NCBI RefSeq assembly: GCF_014851815.1
Contig: NZ_JACVAJ010000002.1
Location: 1,240,001 to 1,304,000 of the forward strand
From: Pseudoxanthomonas sp. PXM01
GTDB lineage: Bacteria > Pseudomonadota > Gammaproteobacteria > Xanthomonadales > Xanthomonadaceae
Direction: 5' to 3'
DNA: 64,000 nt
The position numbers and the translations under genes are program-made. Below are positions 16,350 to 24,117 of this stretch, piece by piece (position 1 is the first letter of the stretch; the number at the start of each line of letters is the position of its first letter). The notes under the pieces are model-generated. The model had not been told where the DNA came from, searched no databases, and was given only the letters and a program-made list of their open reading frames with translations.

Positions 16350-17402
16350 ATGAAACGCCTCTACCCGTCCCTGCTCGCCTGCGCCCTCGCCGCGCTGTTC
16401 GCCGGCCCCGCCTTCGCCGAGGGCGGCAAGATCACGCCTGCCGGCGAGACGATCCACGCCGTGCTGACGGCGCCGCCGATGGTGCCGCCGCCGATCACGC
16501 GCAAGACGCCCGCCCACGTCGTCGTCGACCTGGAGATGATCGAGAAGGACATGCGCATGGCAGATGGCGTGACCTACAACTTCTGGACGTTCGGCGGCAC
16601 CGTGCCGGGCAGCTTCATCCGCGTGCGCAAGGGCGACACGGTGGAGTTCAAATTGAAGAATCGCCACGACTCGCACATGTCGCACAACATCGACCTGCAT
16701 GCCGTCACCGGCCAGGGCGGCGGCGCGGAAGCCACGTTCACCCTGCCGGGCAAGGAAACGCAGTTCTCGTTCAAGGCGCTGAATCCCGGCCTGTACATCT
16801 ACCACTGCGCGATGGCGCCGGTCGGCATGCATATCGCCAACGGCATGTACGGCCTGATCCTGGTGGAACCGGAAGAAGGCCTGCCGCCGGTCGACAAGGA
16901 GTTCTACGTGGTACAGGGCGACTTCTACACCGAAGGCGCGTACGGCGAGCCGGGCCTGCAGCCCTTCAGCCTGGAAAAGGCCATCGATGAGCATCCGACC
17001 TACGTGGTGTTCAACGGCTCGGTCGATGCGCTGCAGGGCGACAAGGCGCTGACCGCCAAGGCGGGCGAGACGATCCGCATGTTCGTTGGCAATGGCGGCC
17101 CGAACCTGGTCTCCAGCTTCCACGTGATCGGCGAGATCTTCGACAAGGTCTATACCGAGGGCGGCAGCAAGTACCAGGAGAACGTGCAGACCACGCTGAT
17201 CCCGGCCGGCGGTTCGGCCATGGTCGAGTTCAAGGCGGACGTGCCCGGCAATTTCGTGCTGGTCGACCACAGCATCTTCCGCACGTTCCACAAGGGCTCG
17301 CTGGGCATCCTCAAGGTCGAGGGCGCGAAGAACCCGGACATCTACACGGGCCAGCAGCACGACATCGAGTATCCGGAAGCCAAGCCGGCCGCCGGGAAGT
17401 GA
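16350..17402 (+). CDS. nirK: Copper-containing nitrite reductase
   Basis: Periplasmic trimeric enzyme reducing nitrite to nitric oxide, the committed step of denitrification. The 350-residue precursor has a signal peptide (to AFA) and two cupredoxin domains. Type 1 copper ligands are H112, C153, H161 and M166. Type 2 ligands are H117 and H152, with H307 from the neighbouring subunit; catalytic D115 and H258 are present. The ATG behind AAGGAA gives a normal signal peptide; an earlier in-frame ATG at 16311 would precede the predicted transcript start. It heads nirK-nirV-sco, with azurin, a likely electron donor, just behind. Confidence 0.96.
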   Translation: MKRLYPSLLACALAALFAGPAFAEGGKITPAGETIHAVLTAPPMVPPPITRKTPAHVVVDLEMIEKDMRMADGVTYNFWTFGGTVPGSFIRVRKGDTVEFKLKNRHDSHMSHNIDLHAVTGQGGGAEATFTLPGKETQFSFKALNPGLYIYHCAMAPVGMHIANGMYGLILVEPEEGLPPVDKEFYVVQGDFYTEGAYGEPGLQPFSLEKAIDEHPTYVVFNGSVDALQGDKALTAKAGETIRMFVGNGGPNLVSSFHVIGEIFDKVYTEGGSKYQENVQTTLIPAGGSAMVEFKADVPGNFVLVDHSIFRTFHKGSLGILKVEGAKNPDIYTGQQHDIEYPEAKPAAGK

Positions 17403-17409
17403 GGAACGG

Positions 17410-18192
17410 ATGAAACGGACGCTGCCCCCGACCGCCCTGCTCCTTCCGCTCGCACTGGCATCCGCCTTCGCGGCCGCCGGCGATGCCGGCAGCGGGTATC
17501 GGCCGGTCGAGGGCGGCGACTTCCGTTCTTCCGTGCGTTTCGAAGAGACCACCCGCGTGGTGCGGGTGGCCCCGTTCTGGCTGATGGAGAAACCCGTCAG
17601 CAACCGCGATTTTTCCGCTTTCCTCGCCCGCCAGCCGCAATGGCGCCGCGACCGCATTCCCACGGTGTTCGCCAGCCCGGGCTATCTGGGCCATTGGGCC
17701 AGCGCCGACACGCCCGGCGACACCGTCGATCCCGACGCCCCGGTCGTACACGTGAACTGGTACGCCGCCGACGCCTATTGCCGGGCCCAACAGGCACGCC
17801 TGCCGCGCTTCGTCGAATGGGAGTACGCCGCCGCGGCGGACGCGACGCGACGCGATGCGCGCAGCGATACGGCGTGGCGGATGCGCCAGGTCAACGACGG
17901 CACGCCGCATGCGCTCGATGCCGCACCTGGCGCACCGGCGAACGCCTACGGCATCCGCGGCCTGCATGGCGCGCACTGGGAATGGAGCGAGGACGTGGCC
18001 TCGCTGCTCGGCGACGGCGATCGCCGTGGCCAGCAGGACGGCGAGGCGTTGCGCTACTGCGGCGCCACCGCCATGAGCTTCAACGATCCCGGCGACTACG
18101 GCGTGGTCAAACGCTTTGTTTTGCTGTCGGCGCTCCAGCCGGCGGCCACGCTGGGCAACCTCGGTTTCCGCTGTGCCAGGAGCACACCATGA
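17410..18192 (+). CDS. nirV: NirV, exported FGE-sulfatase-fold protein
   Basis: A 260-residue exported protein (signal peptide to about AFAAAGDAG) of the formylglycine-generating-enzyme/SUMF1 fold, recognised by PFWLMEKPVSNRDFSAFL, PVVHVNWYAADAYCRAQ, LPRFVEWEYAAA, YGIRGLHGAHWEWSED and the final NLGFRCA. The gene regularly follows nirK and is called nirV; its task is unknown, possibly NirK maturation. Aligning from NLGFRC, the two active-site cysteines of true FGE fall on Gly and Phe here, so sulfatase-activating chemistry is unlikely. It begins 7 bases after nirK and overlaps the following sco gene by ATGA. Confidence 0.85.
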   Translation: MKRTLPPTALLLPLALASAFAAAGDAGSGYRPVEGGDFRSSVRFEETTRVVRVAPFWLMEKPVSNRDFSAFLARQPQWRRDRIPTVFASPGYLGHWASADTPGDTVDPDAPVVHVNWYAADAYCRAQQARLPRFVEWEYAAAADATRRDARSDTAWRMRQVNDGTPHALDAAPGAPANAYGIRGLHGAHWEWSEDVASLLGDGDRRGQQDGEALRYCGATAMSFNDPGDYGVVKRFVLLSALQPAATLGNLGFRCARSTP

Positions 18193-18755
18193 AGATGCCT
18201 TCCCTGTTCCTCTCCGCCCTGCTCGCCGTGGCGGCGCCGCTGCACGCGCAATCGCTGCCGGGCGATTCGGTCTACCACCTGCCGGCGGCGACGCAGGATG
18301 CCGACGGCCACCCCGTCGCCTGGTCGGCGCTGCGCGGCCAGGCACGCGTGGTGTCGATGTTCTACACGCACTGCCACCTGATGTGCCCGCTGATCCTGGA
18401 GAACGCCAAGAGCGTGCAGAAGCAGCTGACGCCGGACGAACGCCGGCGCCTGGGCGTGGTCATGGTCAGCCTGGACCCGGCCCGCGACACCCCCGCCGCG
18501 ATGCGCGAGGTCGCGCAGCGCCACCGCGTGCCGGACGGCTGGCGGTTCCTGACCCCCGCCGACAACGACGTGCGCGCCATCGCCAGCGTGCTGGACGTGC
18601 GCTACCGCTTCCGCGACGACGGCAGCATCAACCACACCAGCGTGCTGGTGCTGCTGGACGCCGAGGGCCGCATCCGTGCCCGCAGCGAAGTGAACGGCGC
18701 GGCCGCCGATCCGGCCTTCCTGATCCAGATCAAGGCGCTGCTCGCCGGGCCGTGA
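18189..18755 (+). CDS. SCO1/SenC family copper chaperone
   Basis: Periplasmic thioredoxin-fold protein of 188 residues. A signal peptide ends near LHAQ. The copper-binding CxxxC is C62/C66 in THCHLMC, and the third ligand is H149 in INHTSV, the standard SCO arrangement. SCO proteins deliver copper to the CuA centre of oxidases; here the ATGA overlap with nirV and position beside nirK suggest delivery to nitrite reductase, which is inference. No transmembrane anchor other than the signal peptide is seen. Confidence 0.88.
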   Translation: MKMPSLFLSALLAVAAPLHAQSLPGDSVYHLPAATQDADGHPVAWSALRGQARVVSMFYTHCHLMCPLILENAKSVQKQLTPDERRRLGVVMVSLDPARDTPAAMREVAQRHRVPDGWRFLTPADNDVRAIASVLDVRYRFRDDGSINHTSVLVLLDAEGRIRARSEVNGAAADPAFLIQIKALLAGP

Positions 18756-18810
18756 TGACATGGCACCCACACCCCTCCCTCATCCGACGATTTCCCCAAG
18801 GAGTTCCACC

Positions 18811-19266
18811 ATGAAGCTCTCCCGCACCTTCGCCACCATCGCCCTGCTCAGCGCCGCCGGCATGGCGCAGGCGGCCGGCAACTGCACCGTCAGCCTCAAG
18901 GGCGACGACGCCATGAAGTTCGACCTGAAGGAGGCCACCGTCTCCGCCAGCTGCCCGACCATCACCATCGAACTGACCCACAGCGGCAAGCTGCCGGTCA
19001 CCGCGATGGGCCACAACGTCGTCGTCTCCAAGACCGCCGACCTGGCCGGCGTCGCCCGCGACGGCATGAAGGCCGGTGCGGCCGGTGCCTACGTGCAGGC
19101 CGGCGACGCGCGCGTGGTCGCGCACACCTCGCTGGTCGGCGGCGGCCAGAAGACCAAGATCACCTTCCCCGGCAAGAAGCTCACCGCCGGCGGCGACTAC
19201 AGCTTCTTCTGCAGCTTCCCCGGCCACTCCACCCTGATGAAGGGCAAGCTGGTCGTCACCAAGTAA
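18811..19266 (+). CDS. azu: Azurin
   Basis: Small periplasmic blue-copper electron carrier, 151 residues with a signal peptide ending AQAA. Copper ligands are H68 (GHN), C134, H139 and M143 in CSFPGHSTLMKG; C25 and C48 form the conserved disulfide. An AAGGAG ribosome site precedes the chosen ATG, and an upstream in-frame ATG gives no signal peptide. Azurins donate electrons to copper nitrite reductase, matching its place two genes after nirK. It is followed by a strong GC hairpin. Confidence 0.95.
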   Translation: MKLSRTFATIALLSAAGMAQAAGNCTVSLKGDDAMKFDLKEATVSASCPTITIELTHSGKLPVTAMGHNVVVSKTADLAGVARDGMKAGAAGAYVQAGDARVVAHTSLVGGGQKTKITFPGKKLTAGGDYSFFCSFPGHSTLMKGKLVVTK

Positions 19267-19274
19267 GCACCCAC

Positions 19275-19300
19275 GCAGCGCCGCCTCCGGGCGGCGCTGC
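19275..19300 (+). terminator. GC-rich hairpin after azurin
   Basis: A perfect 11-base-pair stem (GCAGCGCCGCC / GGCGGCGCTGC) with a TCCG loop begins 8 bases after the azurin stop. Only a short T run (CTTTCC) follows, so it may be a partial terminator or an mRNA-stabilising end. The next small gene starts 18 bases later and could be reached by readthrough. Confidence 0.65.
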
Positions 19301-19318
19301 GCTTTCCGGAGCCCGGTC

Positions 19319-19558
19319 ATGGAATACGTCATCCGCCTGGACGATGTGACGGCCGACCTGGCCGACATCGAGCAGCACCTGCTCGACCTCGATCCGGCCG
19401 TCATCCTCGACCGCGACGCCGCGACAGGCGTCCTGCGCTGTTCGACCAGCGCGCTGGCGGTGGAACTGCTGCACGCCTTCGCCGACGCCGGCTACCGCGT
19501 GGCGCCCGACGCGATCGAACGCCTGCCGTCGGTCTGCTGCGGCGGTTGCAGCGGCTGA
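19319..19558 (+). CDS. Small putative metal-binding protein ending in CCGGC, copy 2
   Basis: A 79-residue protein with a beta-alpha-beta-beta-alpha pattern like a heavy-metal-associated domain and a C-terminal VCCGGCSG tail. It aligns loosely with the 81-residue protein at 10329-10574 (both have a DP-x-hydrophobic strand, a TG turn, another strand, a helix and the same cysteine tail). It lies just behind azurin, separated by a hairpin, at the edge of the nirK cluster. A role in copper handling is inferred from the cysteine tail and the neighbours. Confidence 0.65.
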   Translation: MEYVIRLDDVTADLADIEQHLLDLDPAVILDRDAATGVLRCSTSALAVELLHAFADAGYRVAPDAIERLPSVCCGGCSG

Positions 19559-19586
19559 CGCACGTCCGCGTCGCGGCTGCGGGATC

Positions 19587-21116
19587 TCAGATCGCCCACA
19601 CGCTGTGCGGATCGCCACTATGGGCGCGCCGACGCACCGCGGCCGCCATGCGCCAGAACGCCACCGCCATCAGCAGCGCGGTCGCATCGATGAAGAAGCG
19701 GTGCCATTGGCCGTGCGCGAACGCGGCGAACAGGTGCTCGCCCGAGGCCACCGCGCCGGCTACCGGAATGGCGGCGGTGAGCGCGACGCAGGCCCACAGC
19801 AGCTCGTTGGCCGCATGCGCGGGACGCCGCAGCAGCGCCCACGCCAGGCTGGCGAAGAACACCGCGTAGTACACCGACGAGGCCGCCCACGAGGGCTGCA
19901 GCGCCGCCGCCACGAACACCGCCGACACGCCGGCCACGCAGCCCAGGCAGACGCCGAGCGTCAGCCCCGCCATCACCCGCGTGCGGCGCGGCTGCGCCAC
20001 TTCGCGGCGCTTGCGGCGCGCTTCGATCCACAGCAGGTTGCCGCTGTAGAACAGGAAGGCGCCCGCCATGCCCAACACGAAGTACAGCCACTTCACCGCC
20101 ATGTCGCCGAAGTTGCCGTAATGCAGGTGCTGCAGGCCGCGCAGGAAGGCCATGCCGGGCGGATAGTCCTTCGGCGGCAACGCCTTGATCAGCTCGCCAC
20201 TGGCGGCGTTCAGCGCGACGCCGCCCATCGAGTTCAACTGGCGCTGCGGGAGTTCGCCGTAAAGCGTGACCTGCGCATTGGCATCGCCGGCCTCGTGGTA
20301 GTTGAGGCTTTCCACGGCGAGTCCCGGCAAGGCCAGCTCCGCGCGGCGCACCAGCTCGGCGACCGGCAGCATCGGTTTCACGACACCGGCAGGCTCCACA
20401 TGCGGCGCCACGTCGAAATCGCTCTCCAGGATGCCGAGCAGCTTGTTTTCGTAGACCAGGAACTGGAACGGCGCCAGCATGATGAAGCCGATCGTCAGCA
20501 CCGCACCACTCCACGCGAAGATCACGTGGAACGGCAACGACAGCATGCCGATGACGTTGTGCGCGTCCTGCCACATGCGCTTGATATTGCGGCCCAACCG
20601 CAGCGCGAACAGGTCCTTCAGGAAGCCGGGGGCGTAGATCACCACGCCACTGACCAGCGCCAGGCCGTAGAGGATGCAGAACACGCCGAACAGGTACATG
20701 CCAGCCGTGCGCGGCAGCCCGGCGGTGAAGTGCAGGTCGTAGATGAACTCGACGAAGCCGGCGCGCGCCGGCGCCTGCTGCAGGCCCTCGCCCTCCAGGG
20801 TGAACTTGTGCTGCTCGGCGGTCTTCTCGTCGTACCAGTACAGCTGCGGCCGCGGACCGTGTTCGCCAGGCAGCGTGAGGAAGAAGGCGTGATCGGCTTC
20901 CGGATGCTTCGCCAGCACCCGCTCCACCAGTGCCTGCGCCTGCGCGAAGCCGACGTCCCGTGCGGGCGCCGTTTCGGCAGGACGTTCCCAGCCCTGCAAC
21001 TCGTGCACGAACACGATGATGGAGCCGGCATAGAACGCGATGAACAGGCCCATGCCCGCCACCAGCCCGACCCAGGTGTGCACCGACAGATAGGTACGCA
21101 GCGTGGCGGCCTTCAT
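19587..21116 (-). CDS. PepSY-associated membrane protein of iron operon 2
   Basis: Inner-membrane protein of 509 residues. It has a first helix after YLSVHTWVG, a periplasmic PepSY-type region, a helix pair with FGVFCILYGLALVSGVVIY, the DAHNVIGMLSLPFHVIFAWSG helix containing paired histidines, a second periplasmic region, and four or more C-terminal helices. Such proteins follow TonB receptors and are thought to reduce siderophore-bound iron or assist its uptake. The ATG chosen overlaps the stop of the preceding small gene. It is paralogous to the protein at 24118, sharing layout and motifs such as NIKR-W-D-HN. Confidence 0.82.
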   Translation of the reverse strand: MKAATLRTYLSVHTWVGLVAGMGLFIAFYAGSIIVFVHELQGWERPAETAPARDVGFAQAQALVERVLAKHPEADHAFFLTLPGEHGPRPQLYWYDEKTAEQHKFTLEGEGLQQAPARAGFVEFIYDLHFTAGLPRTAGMYLFGVFCILYGLALVSGVVIYAPGFLKDLFALRLGRNIKRMWQDAHNVIGMLSLPFHVIFAWSGAVLTIGFIMLAPFQFLVYENKLLGILESDFDVAPHVEPAGVVKPMLPVAELVRRAELALPGLAVESLNYHEAGDANAQVTLYGELPQRQLNSMGGVALNAASGELIKALPPKDYPPGMAFLRGLQHLHYGNFGDMAVKWLYFVLGMAGAFLFYSGNLLWIEARRKRREVAQPRRTRVMAGLTLGVCLGCVAGVSAVFVAAALQPSWAASSVYYAVFFASLAWALLRRPAHAANELLWACVALTAAIPVAGAVASGEHLFAAFAHGQWHRFFIDATALLMAVAFWRMAAAVRRRAHSGDPHSVWAI

Positions 21117-21388
21117 GCCGGCAACTCCGTGGCCCAGCCCAGGATCTTCGACAGGTGGATCAGGCCGAAGCACAGCAGCGTGGCGCCGCCCATCCACAGC
21201 CAGGCGCGCAGGCCGGACTTGAACAGGAACGCGCCCGACATCACCGCCACCCAGATCGGGAACGACATCAGCAGCCAGGGCAATGTCACCCGCGTGAGCT
21301 CGCCCGGCCAGTGCAGCGCCACCAGACCGACGATGCCCACCGTCAACGGCAGGCCCAGCAGCGCCGCCGCCAGCGACTTACCCCACAT
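21113..21388 (-). CDS. Small membrane protein (DUF3649-like)
   Basis: A 91-residue protein with three predicted helices (about 4-24, 43-62, 66-86) including AVMSGAFLFKSGLRAWLWMG. This matches the small membrane partner usually placed before PepSY genes in iron operons. The start overlaps the end of the upstream small gene by 11 bases and its end overlaps the PepSY start by 4 bases. It corresponds to the gene at 25690 in the parallel operon (FLFRNSLHAWLWLG). Family name is from resemblance only. Confidence 0.65.
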   Translation of the reverse strand: MWGKSLAAALLGLPLTVGIVGLVALHWPGELTRVTLPWLLMSFPIWVAVMSGAFLFKSGLRAWLWMGGATLLCFGLIHLSKILGWATELPA

Positions 21389-21659
21389 GGCGTTTCTCCT
21401 GTCGCGCATGCCACCACGCATCGGCGTACGGCAGCGCCACCAGGGCGGTCATCACGGCAGTGAGCGCGGCGAACACGCCGGCCCACACGCCAAGTTGCAC
21501 CACCGCCAGCACGACCGCCAGCAGCGTGCACGACCAGGCGAAGACGCGCAGCGGGCGCTTCTTCGCGATCGCCCCCGGCGCGAAGCGCTGGTGTGCGCAG
21601 GCCAGGTAGAACGCCAGCGAGGCAGCCAGTGCGGGCAGCAGGTAGAGGACGCTCTTCAT
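21378..21659 (-). CDS. Small membrane protein (DUF3325-like)
   Basis: A 93-residue protein with three hydrophobic segments (about 3-22, 38-58 and 60-78) and a basic loop (HQRFAPGAIAKKRPLR) between helices one and two, the layout of DUF3325 proteins found in siderophore-uptake operons. It begins 27 bases after the receptor stop and overlaps the next gene. Counterpart in the second operon: 25989-26273. Precise function unknown. Confidence 0.65.
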   Translation of the reverse strand: MKSVLYLLPALAASLAFYLACAHQRFAPGAIAKKRPLRVFAWSCTLLAVVLAVVQLGVWAGVFAALTAVMTALVALPYADAWWHARQEKRHVG

Positions 21660-21686
21660 GGAACTCCGTGCGGCGGATGCCGAGGC

Positions 21687-23972
21687 TTACCAGCGGTAGT
21701 CGAACCCGATGCCGACCACGCGGGGCGCACCGGCGATGATGTTCGGGCTGTCATCCGACCACGCGTATTGCGTATAGCCGCGGTCGAACAGGTTGCTGGC
21801 GAACACGTAGGCGCTCCAGTCCGGGTTCTCGTACCCGAAACGGCCGTTGACCAGCGTGCGCGACGACAGCCGGCGCGCATCGCTGCCGATATCCGGCGTC
21901 ACGTCGCTGCGGTAGTTGGCGTTGACGTTGGCCAGCCAATGGTCGCCGAAGCGCAGGTTGGCGCCGACCGCGAACGTCCAACGCGGCGCGTAGGCGAACT
22001 CGGAGCCGGTGTAGTCGTTGATCTGCGCGTCGAGGATGGTCTTGAACTCGTCGTACCGCGTGCGCGAATAACCCAGCGACGCGTACCAGTCGAAGCCGGC
22101 GCCGACGCGGTGGCTGGCCTCGACCTCGAATCCGTACAGGTGCGCCTTGCCGGCGTTGACCGTGTGGTAGTCGTAGTCGTTGATGCCGAACAGCGCGGTG
22201 ACCTGCTTGTCTTCCCAGTCGATGTAGTACAGGTTGGCGTTGAGCGTCAGCCGGTCGTCCAGCCACTGCGAGCGCAGCGACAGCTCGGCGTTCCAGGTGA
22301 ACTCCGGGTCGTACGCGTAGTGCTGCCCGCGCGCGATGTTGAACGCCGAACCACCGGAGCGGTAGCCGCGCTGCACGACGAACGCGGTGGACACATCGTC
22401 CGTCCATGCGTAACGCACGCCCAGCTTGGGCAGGAAGGCGTCGAAGTCGCGGGTGGATTCGGGCGTCTGGCTGTTGGCCTGCTGCACCATGCCGAGCACG
22501 GCCTGGTTGATGCCGGCGATGGCAGGCGCCAGTTGCGGGCCGAACGCGGCGGGGTCGGGCAGCGTGCCGGCAAAGTCCGCCGTCGCGACGGCGCCGAAGC
22601 GGTATTCCTCGCGGTCGTAGCGGAAGCCGCCCAGCAGGGCGAGGCGTGCCGTCAGGTCGACTTCGAAATCCGTGAACAGCGCGACGTTGCGCGAACGCGA
22701 CTGGCCATCGCTGGCGTAGTCCACCGGGATCACCGGCACCGCCTGCGCGTACAGGCCAGCCACGTAGTTCGCGGTCAACGCATCCAGCCCGGCGCCCTGC
22801 AGCACGGCGGCGATGGTGGAGACCGGCGTGTCGACGTTGGTCCGGTTGATGCTGACGTTGTCCGTCTCGCGCTGCGAAGCGTACAGACCGACCAGGCCCC
22901 GCAGGCGCTCGCCGCGGTAGTGCACGCGGAACTCCTGCGAGAACGTGCCGTACTGTTCGTCGGTATCGCCGTAGGCCTCGGCGCGTTCGGTCAGGTCCGT
23001 GTCGAACTGGCGCTGCATGTCGGTGTCCGACCAGGCCGTCACCGCCGACAGCGACCAGCGGTCGGACAGGAGGTAGTCGACTTCCAGCGTGGCGATCTGG
23101 GCCAGCGTGTCGGTGGCGCCCGGGTAGTCCGACAGGTTGATGCGGTCGTCGTAGTGGTTGGGCACGTCGTTGCGCGAGTAGGCGTACATGTACGGCCCCT
23201 GGCGATCGTCGCGCGTGTAGGTCAGGCGCGCGGTCAGCCCGTCGATGCCCTTCGGCGTCCACAGCAGCTTGGCGCGCGCCATCGTCGACTCGCGCTCGTC
23301 TTCGCCGACGCCGCGCGTCGGGTTGTAGACGAAGCCGTCGAACGAGCGGTCTTCCACCGCCACCCGGAACGCCAGCTCGTCGGCCACCAGCGGACCGCCG
23401 CCGGCGAAGCCGATGCGACGGTCGGACGGGTCGGACAGCAGCACGCGGGCGCGTCCGGACCAGTCCATCGTGGGGTCTTCGGTGCGCAGCACGATGGCGC
23501 CGGCCAGCGCGTTCTCGCCCTGGATGGTCGACTGCGGGCCGCGCAGCACTTCCACCTGCGCGATGTCCCACAGGTCGGTCGGGCCGGCATCGCTGACCTG
23601 GCTGGGCAGCGGTGCGCCGTCGACGTAGATCGTCGCCAGCGGATTGGGCGCGCCGGCCTCGTTGGCGATGCCGCGGATGGTGAAGCCGCGGTCGCCGTAC
23701 ATCTGCGACACGTTGGCCGTGCGGTTGAGGATGTCGAACAGGCTGAGCAGGGTTTCCTGCTCCATCCTCACCGACGTCGATACCGCGACGCTGGCGGTGG
23801 TGTCCTGCAGCGAGCGTTCGGTCTTCTCGCCGCGCACGACGATCTCGTCGAGCGTGGTGGGTTCGGGACCAGGGGAAGGCGGCGTCTGGGCGTGGGCGTG
23901 GACAGCGGCAAACAGACACGCAGCCAGCACGGACACGCGCTGACCGGCAACGTGGGACAGGGGGTGCAACAC
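21687..23972 (-). CDS. TonB-dependent siderophore receptor, operon 2
   Basis: Outer-membrane receptor of 761 residues. It starts with GTG behind GGGGAA, giving a signal peptide that ends VHAHAQ; no ATG is placed suitably. The plug contains TTLDEIVVRGEKTERSL, the TonB box region, and GPQSTIQGENALAGAIVLRTEDP; the barrel ends VGIGFDYRW. Plug features resemble receptors for iron-siderophore complexes rather than carbohydrate receptors. Its promoter lies in the 145-base gap upstream, and it leads an operon with two small membrane proteins and a PepSY protein. The substrate cannot be named from sequence. Confidence 0.8.
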   Translation of the reverse strand: MLHPLSHVAGQRVSVLAACLFAAVHAHAQTPPSPGPEPTTLDEIVVRGEKTERSLQDTTASVAVSTSVRMEQETLLSLFDILNRTANVSQMYGDRGFTIRGIANEAGAPNPLATIYVDGAPLPSQVSDAGPTDLWDIAQVEVLRGPQSTIQGENALAGAIVLRTEDPTMDWSGRARVLLSDPSDRRIGFAGGGPLVADELAFRVAVEDRSFDGFVYNPTRGVGEDERESTMARAKLLWTPKGIDGLTARLTYTRDDRQGPYMYAYSRNDVPNHYDDRINLSDYPGATDTLAQIATLEVDYLLSDRWSLSAVTAWSDTDMQRQFDTDLTERAEAYGDTDEQYGTFSQEFRVHYRGERLRGLVGLYASQRETDNVSINRTNVDTPVSTIAAVLQGAGLDALTANYVAGLYAQAVPVIPVDYASDGQSRSRNVALFTDFEVDLTARLALLGGFRYDREEYRFGAVATADFAGTLPDPAAFGPQLAPAIAGINQAVLGMVQQANSQTPESTRDFDAFLPKLGVRYAWTDDVSTAFVVQRGYRSGGSAFNIARGQHYAYDPEFTWNAELSLRSQWLDDRLTLNANLYYIDWEDKQVTALFGINDYDYHTVNAGKAHLYGFEVEASHRVGAGFDWYASLGYSRTRYDEFKTILDAQINDYTGSEFAYAPRWTFAVGANLRFGDHWLANVNANYRSDVTPDIGSDARRLSSRTLVNGRFGYENPDWSAYVFASNLFDRGYTQYAWSDDSPNIIAGAPRVVGIGFDYRW

Positions 23973-24044
23973 GGGAAGTTCCCCAGAACGAGACCTTGGG
24001 CAGGTCACCAGGGACGCGGCGGCAGGCTGACGTCCGACATGGAA

Positions 24045-24074
24045 ATGATAAGTGGCCGCCGAATCGGTTGGCAA
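24045..24074 (-). promoter_or_regulatory. Putative promoter of the operon 2 receptor
   Basis: On the minus strand TTGCCA and TATCAT are separated by 18 bases, a fair sigma-70 promoter. The -10 lies in the AT-rich stretch AAATGATAAG, which also looks like half of a Fur box. The leader to the GTG start would be about 65 bases. No second Fur half-site is convincing. Confidence 0.4.
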
Positions 24075-24117
24075 TCGGGCGCATTGTCCTCGCGCGCCTG
24101 TCCCGGACTGTCCCGCG

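Noticed and set aside
24043..24052. Possible full Fur box upstream of the second receptor
   Set aside because: Only one half (AAATGATAAG) resembles the consensus; the other half-site is missing, so it is kept only as a promoter note.
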